Assembly: GCA_049301135.1 (NCBI GenBank)
Contig: JBAQKP010000150.1
Coordinates: 1-8,958 of the forward strand
Length of the DNA stretch: 8,958 bases
Source of the DNA: JAYXXU01 sp049301135
Lineage (GTDB): Bacteria > Pseudomonadota > Gammaproteobacteria > Pseudomonadales > Moraxellaceae
Direction of reading: 5' to 3'
Shown here: positions 6,226 through 8,958 of the stretch, one piece after another
Position numbering within the stretch: the first letter of the stretch is position 1
Layout: each line of letters begins with the position of its first letter
The notes under the pieces: model-generated
Seen by the model: only the letters and a program-made list of their open reading frames with translations
What the model was told of the DNA's origin: nothing
The model's database searches: none
Program-made: the position numbers and the translations under genes

Positions 6226-7158
6226 ATGAATTCGGATGCACCGGTATTTTGCTTAATGGGCCCAACCGCTAGCGGTAAAACCGCCTTGGCGTGTGAGTTA
6301 TATGACACGGGGCGATTTGAGTTGATTTCGGTCGATTCCGCCTTGGTCTATCGTGGTATGGACATTGGCACGGCCAAGCCGACAGCGGATGAACTGGCGC
6401 GTTATCCGCATCATCTGATTGATATTTTAGCGCCAGAGCAGGTGTATTCGGCAGCGGATTTTGTGGCCGATACGGTTGACCTGATTCAGAACATCCATGC
6501 TCGCGGCAAAATTCCGCTGCTGGTCGGTGGCACGATGCTGTACTTTCGCAGCCTGCTACAAGGCATGGCGCAAGGGTTGCCCGCATCCGATCCCGAAGTG
6601 CGTGCTGCGATTGAAGCAGAAGCGGCGGTTTTGGGCTGGTCGGAGATCCATCGGCAACTGGCCGTCGTCGATCCGCGTGCGGCCGAACGCTTTGCCCCGA
6701 ATGATCGGCAGCGTTTGTCGCGGGCTTTAGAGGTGTATCGACTGACCGGTCATGCCATTAGTGATTTACACGATCAGCAAACCTTTCAGCCATGGCCGTT
6801 TCGGTTCAATCTATTTGCGCTGATGCCTGAGCGGGCATGGTTGCACCAGCGGATTGAGCTACGCTTACAACAGATGTGGCAGCAGGGTTTTTTAGAAGAA
6901 GTTCAAAGTCTTAAGAATAATCCAAGCCTACATGCTGAACTGCCGTCGATGCGCTCAGTCGGCTATCGGCAGGCATGGGAGTACCTAGAATTGGCTGCGC
7001 CGACGGCCGCCGATCACCGACAAATGCAGGACAAAGCACTTTTTGCGACCCGACAATTGGCCAAACGCCAGTACACGTGGCTGCGTTCGTTACGCGAACA
7101 ACACGAGATTGATATATTAGACGCTATGAATGCAAGTCAAATGCTATTGCGTGTCTAG
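6226..7158 (+). CDS. miaA: tRNA dimethylallyltransferase MiaA
   Basis: 310 residues (E. coli MiaA has 316). The ATG at 6226 has ATGGAG (6215-6220) five bases upstream. MiaA transfers the dimethylallyl group from DMAPP to the N6 of A37 in tRNAs reading UNN codons, the first step to ms2i6A. Seen in order: P-loop GPTASGKT (12-19), the substrate segment DSALVYRGMDIGTAKP, LIDILAPEQVYSAADF, LLVGGTMLYFRSLLQG, NDRQRLSRALEVYRLTG and the C-terminal MRSVGYRQAWEYL and RQLAKRQYTWLR, all as expected. It lies between mutL and hfq, the order seen widely in gammaproteobacteria. TAG stop at 7156-7158. The call is secure. Confidence 0.97.
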   Translation: MNSDAPVFCLMGPTASGKTALACELYDTGRFELISVDSALVYRGMDIGTAKPTADELARYPHHLIDILAPEQVYSAADFVADTVDLIQNIHARGKIPLLVGGTMLYFRSLLQGMAQGLPASDPEVRAAIEAEAAVLGWSEIHRQLAVVDPRAAERFAPNDRQRLSRALEVYRLTGHAISDLHDQQTFQPWPFRFNLFALMPERAWLHQRIELRLQQMWQQGFLEEVQSLKNNPSLHAELPSMRSVGYRQAWEYLELAAPTAADHRQMQDKALFATRQLAKRQYTWLRSLREQHEIDILDAMNASQMLLRV

Positions 7159-7215
7159 GCCGGTTGGCGCAAAATTCAGATTCCCGCTTCCTGCTGCATT
7201 GATAGCAAATGGACG

Positions 7216-7243
7216 GTTTTTTGTGCGCTGTGTTTTTTTGGAG
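7216..7243 (+). promoter_or_regulatory. U-rich hfq leader with two T runs next to the ribosome site
   Basis: The 92-base gap between miaA and hfq contains a run of six T (7217-7222), a short GC-containing spacer and a run of seven T (7233-7239), which abuts the ribosome site TTGGAG (7238-7243) seven bases before the hfq ATG. The proximal face of Hfq binds U-rich RNA and E. coli Hfq represses its own translation, so this may be an autoregulatory site. The tracts are seen; the function is inference. Confidence 0.3.
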
Positions 7244-7250
7244 TCATAAC

Positions 7251-7796
7251 ATGTCTAAAGGACAAACTTTGCAGGATCCATTCCTGAATTCTTTGCGTAA
7301 AGAACGCATTCCAGTCTCGATTTTTTTGGTGAACGGCATCAAGCTGCAAGGCCAAATCGAGTCTTTCGATCAGTACGTCGTGCTGCTGAAGAATACCGTC
7401 AGCCAGATGGTGTACAAGCATGCGATTTCGACTGTCGTGCCTGCGCGTAACCCACGCCCAGCCGGTGCACCTGCTGGTTTTGAACAACCAGGCTTCGGCG
7501 CAGCGCCTGCTGCCGGTGGTTTTGGTGGTGCAGCCGGTGGTTTTGGTGGCGCACCGCAAGGCGGCTTTGGCGGTAGCGCGGGCGGTTTCGGCGGCGCACC
7601 ACAAGGTGGCTTCGGCGGCGGCACTGGTGGTTTTTCACCTGAGCGCGGCGGTTTTAACCCAAGCCGTGGCGGTTTTGGTGGCAACACTGGCGGCTTCGGT
7701 GGCAACACTGGTGGCGGTTTTGAGCCGGGCAACCGTGCTGATCCACAAAGCAACCATGATCTCGACGACGACGATGATACCCAACCAAAATTCTAA
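7251..7796 (+). CDS. hfq: RNA chaperone Hfq with long glycine-rich C-terminal extension
   Basis: 181 residues from the ATG at 7251, with TTGGAG seven bases upstream. An in-frame ATG at 7209 lacks a ribosome site and would add 14 residues before the conserved MSKGQTLQDPFLNSLR, so it is rejected. Residues 1-66 are a near-canonical Sm core: Q8, D9, rim R16-K17-E18-R19, NGIKLQGQIESFDQYVVLLKN (28-48) and the Sm2 motif VYKHAIS (54-60). Position 25 is Phe where E. coli has Tyr. Hfq hexamers pair small RNAs with mRNAs. The tail (about 67-160) is built of GGFGG blocks with AA, APQ, SA and NT spacers, then NHDLDDDDDTQPKF at the end. E. coli Hfq is about 102 residues; long Gly-rich tails are known from Acinetobacter and relatives. 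The gene lies downstream of miaA and ends before a strong terminator. Confidence 0.97.
   Translation: MSKGQTLQDPFLNSLRKERIPVSIFLVNGIKLQGQIESFDQYVVLLKNTVSQMVYKHAISTVVPARNPRPAGAPAGFEQPGFGAAPAAGGFGGAAGGFGGAPQGGFGGSAGGFGGAPQGGFGGGTGGFSPERGGFNPSRGGFGGNTGGFGGNTGGGFEPGNRADPQSNHDLDDDDDTQPKF
7519..7725 (+). repeat. Degenerate GGFGG-coding repeats in hfq
   Basis: Imperfect tandem repeats encode Gly-Gly-Phe-Gly-Gly blocks. A block of about 42 bases (GGFGGAPQGGFGG plus a spacer) occurs twice around 7541-7621, and a 21-base unit coding GGFGGNT occurs twice around 7669-7710. Synonymous differences between copies (GGC/GGT, TTT/TTC) show they are not recent perfect duplications. Confidence 0.8.
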
Positions 7797-7827
7797 TCGC
7801 TTGCGATGGATGATTGTTTGAGTATTT

Positions 7828-7863
7828 AAAAAAGCCCCTTGAGTTGATCAAGGGGCTTTTTTT
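7828..7863. terminator. Bidirectional rho-independent terminator between hfq and surA
   Basis: AAGCCCCTTGA (7832-7842) pairs perfectly with TCAAGGGGCTT (7848-7858) around the five-base loop GTTGA. Seven or more T residues follow on the plus strand, and the A run at 7828-7833 gives the equivalent U tract for minus-strand transcription. It sits between the convergent hfq (stop at 7796) and surA (stop at 7902), so it can end both transcripts. Confidence 0.95.
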
Positions 7864-7901
7864 ATGCGATTCAAATCAGAAGGAAACCTTAGCTTTGTTG
7901 C

Positions 7902-8958
7902 TCAAGAACCTGTGTTCTGAGCATTCTTCATTTCGACATATGCACCGGCACGAATCTCACGCAGCCAGTTGTCTAGCTCCTGCTCAAACTCACGCTGGTA
8001 CAGCGTCTGCCGTGCGACATTGCGCCGATACTGTTCGGTCACATCCTGCTGGCGTTCGCCCTGTACTTGCAAAATATGCCAACCAAACTGACTCTGAAAT
8101 GGCGTACTAAAATCATTCACCGGTGTTTTTTGCATCATTTCATCAAATATCGGCACCATCTCACCGGTCGAGACCCAGCCTAGGCTGCCCCCATCACGCG
8201 CCGAACCAGGATCGTTGGAGAAGGTTTTGGCCAGCGTGTCAAAATTTTCACCCGCTTGCAGGCGTTGATACAGCGTGTCAATGCGGCTCTTGGCATCGGC
8301 CAAGCTGACCACTTCATTCGGTGCAATCAACATATGTCGCACCTGCCACTGCGGAACAATCGTTCGTTCAGCACCGCGTCGATCCACCAGCTTAATCACA
8401 TGAATGCCATCGGCGGCTGTAATCGGCGCGGTGACTTGATTGATTTGCAACTGCTCAATTGGCTCGGCAAACACACTGGGCAGTTCGGCTGGTTTACGGT
8501 AGCCCATATCACCACCACCGACCGGATAAACCGCTTCGCTGGCGTGCGTTGCCAACACTTGTTGGATCGACTGACCGGCTTGTAGCGCAGTGCGAATTTG
8601 CTCGGCGATCACACCGGCTTTTTGCAGGTCATCGGCGCTAGGCTGTTCGGGCAGTTTTACCAAAAAATGTGCGGTACGCAGTTCATCAGCCAGATAGAGC
8701 TGGCTTTGTGGTGAAGCCAAAAAATTATCCACAGCGCGGTCACTGATTTTTACGCGTGAACCGACCACTTGCTGGCGCAACCGACTAATACTGAGGTCAT
8801 CGCTCATTTGTTGGCGTAGGCGGGCATAGCTACCGGCTTGGCGTTGATCCAGCGCTTGTTGGAAGGCTGACAGTGATGGCGCACCCTGTTTTTCGGCCAG
8901 TTCAGTCAGCGCGGTGTTCAGGCTACGCTCATCAATCGTTTGGCCGGCACGCTTGATT
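7902..8958 (-). CDS. surA: Periplasmic chaperone and peptidyl-prolyl isomerase SurA, N-terminus outside window
   Basis: The minus-strand frame is open from the window edge (first complete codon at 8957-8955, IKRAGQTIDERSLNTALTEL...) to a TGA at 7904-7902, giving 352 visible residues. The Met at 8807 is internal: the residues before it continue the SurA N-terminal chaperone domain (SLSAFQQALDQRQAGSYARLRQQMSDDLSISRLRQQ). Then come a first parvulin domain (TAHFLVKLPEQPS to GIHVIKLVDRRG), a second parvulin domain (QVRHMLIAPNE, FSNDPGSARDGGSLGWVSTGEMV, FGWHILQVQGER), and the C-terminal helix RQTLYQREFEQELDNWLREIRAGAYVEM that packs on the N-domain in SurA proteins. SurA escorts unfolded outer-membrane proteins to the BAM complex. 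The signal peptide and first residues are not in view. surA is last in its transcription unit here; lptD upstream beyond the edge would be usual but is not seen. Confidence 0.95.
   Translation of the reverse strand, partial: IKRAGQTIDERSLNTALTELAEKQGAPSLSAFQQALDQRQAGSYARLRQQMSDDLSISRLRQQVVGSRVKISDRAVDNFLASPQSQLYLADELRTAHFLVKLPEQPSADDLQKAGVIAEQIRTALQAGQSIQQVLATHASEAVYPVGGGDMGYRKPAELPSVFAEPIEQLQINQVTAPITAADGIHVIKLVDRRGAERTIVPQWQVRHMLIAPNEVVSLADAKSRIDTLYQRLQAGENFDTLAKTFSNDPGSARDGGSLGWVSTGEMVPIFDEMMQKTPVNDFSTPFQSQFGWHILQVQGERQQDVTEQYRRNVARQTLYQREFEQELDNWLREIRAGAYVEMKNAQNTGS

Noticed and set aside
7147..7175. Possible hfq promoter (TTGCGT, 17 bases, CAAAAT)
   Set aside because: The spacing is ideal, but the -35 is 3 of 6 and the -10 is 4 of 6, which is not better than chance for this composition.
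7209..7250. Upstream in-frame ATG for hfq
   Set aside because: No ribosome site precedes it, and the added 14 residues are not part of the conserved Hfq N-terminus.
7370..7753. 127-residue minus-strand frame rich in PPKPP repeats inside hfq
   Set aside because: It is the antisense reading of the Gly-Phe-Gly codons of the hfq tail. There is no ribosome site and the sense protein explains the sequence.
7420..7821. 133-residue plus-strand frame overlapping hfq
   Set aside because: It is a shifted reading of the repetitive Gly-rich region; composition is driven by the hfq codons.
7902..8807. Met at 8807 as the start of surA
   Set aside because: The frame is open to the window edge and the residues before this Met continue the SurA N-terminal domain, so it is internal.

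Overview
The window looks like a chromosomal segment of a gammaproteobacterium, most likely from the Moraxellaceae (Acinetobacter and relatives). The main pointers are an Hfq with a normal Sm core and a very long glycine-rich tail ending in an acidic stretch, a feature known from Acinetobacter and relatives, and a MutL that carries its own endonuclease motifs. Base composition is moderate and even throughout. I see no insertion sequence, phage gene, CRISPR array, tRNA or rRNA. The genus call is an inference from protein features only.

Left third (1-3753), all plus strand: the C-terminal half of a DUF3570-type outer-membrane beta-barrel protein, a terminator-like hairpin, an ApbE-family FAD:protein FMN transferase homologue without a signal peptide, then an OmpR-family response regulator and a QseC-like sensor histidine kinase. 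apbE and the regulator gene overlap by 16 bases. Regulator and kinase genes are separated by a 12-base tandem repeat. The repeat opens a 17-codon mini-ORF that overlaps the regulator stop and the kinase start by four bases each (ATGA at both ends). This part is the least ordinary: an envelope barrel, a possible flavin-transfer enzyme and a two-component system in one block.

Middle (3772-7796), plus strand: an extended -10 promoter, then tsaE, mutL, miaA and hfq. This is a compact version of the conserved gammaproteobacterial tsaE-amiB-mutL-miaA-hfq cluster, without amiB and without hflX immediately after hfq. tsaE and mutL overlap by 11 bases. tsaE and miaA both serve modification of tRNA near the anticodon (t6A37 and i6A37), mutL acts in mismatch repair, and hfq is the sRNA chaperone.

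Right end (7797-8958): a strong bidirectional terminator separates hfq from a convergent minus-strand surA, the periplasmic chaperone and prolyl isomerase for outer-membrane proteins. Its N-terminus lies beyond the window edge. No gene-free stretch exceeds about 110 bases.
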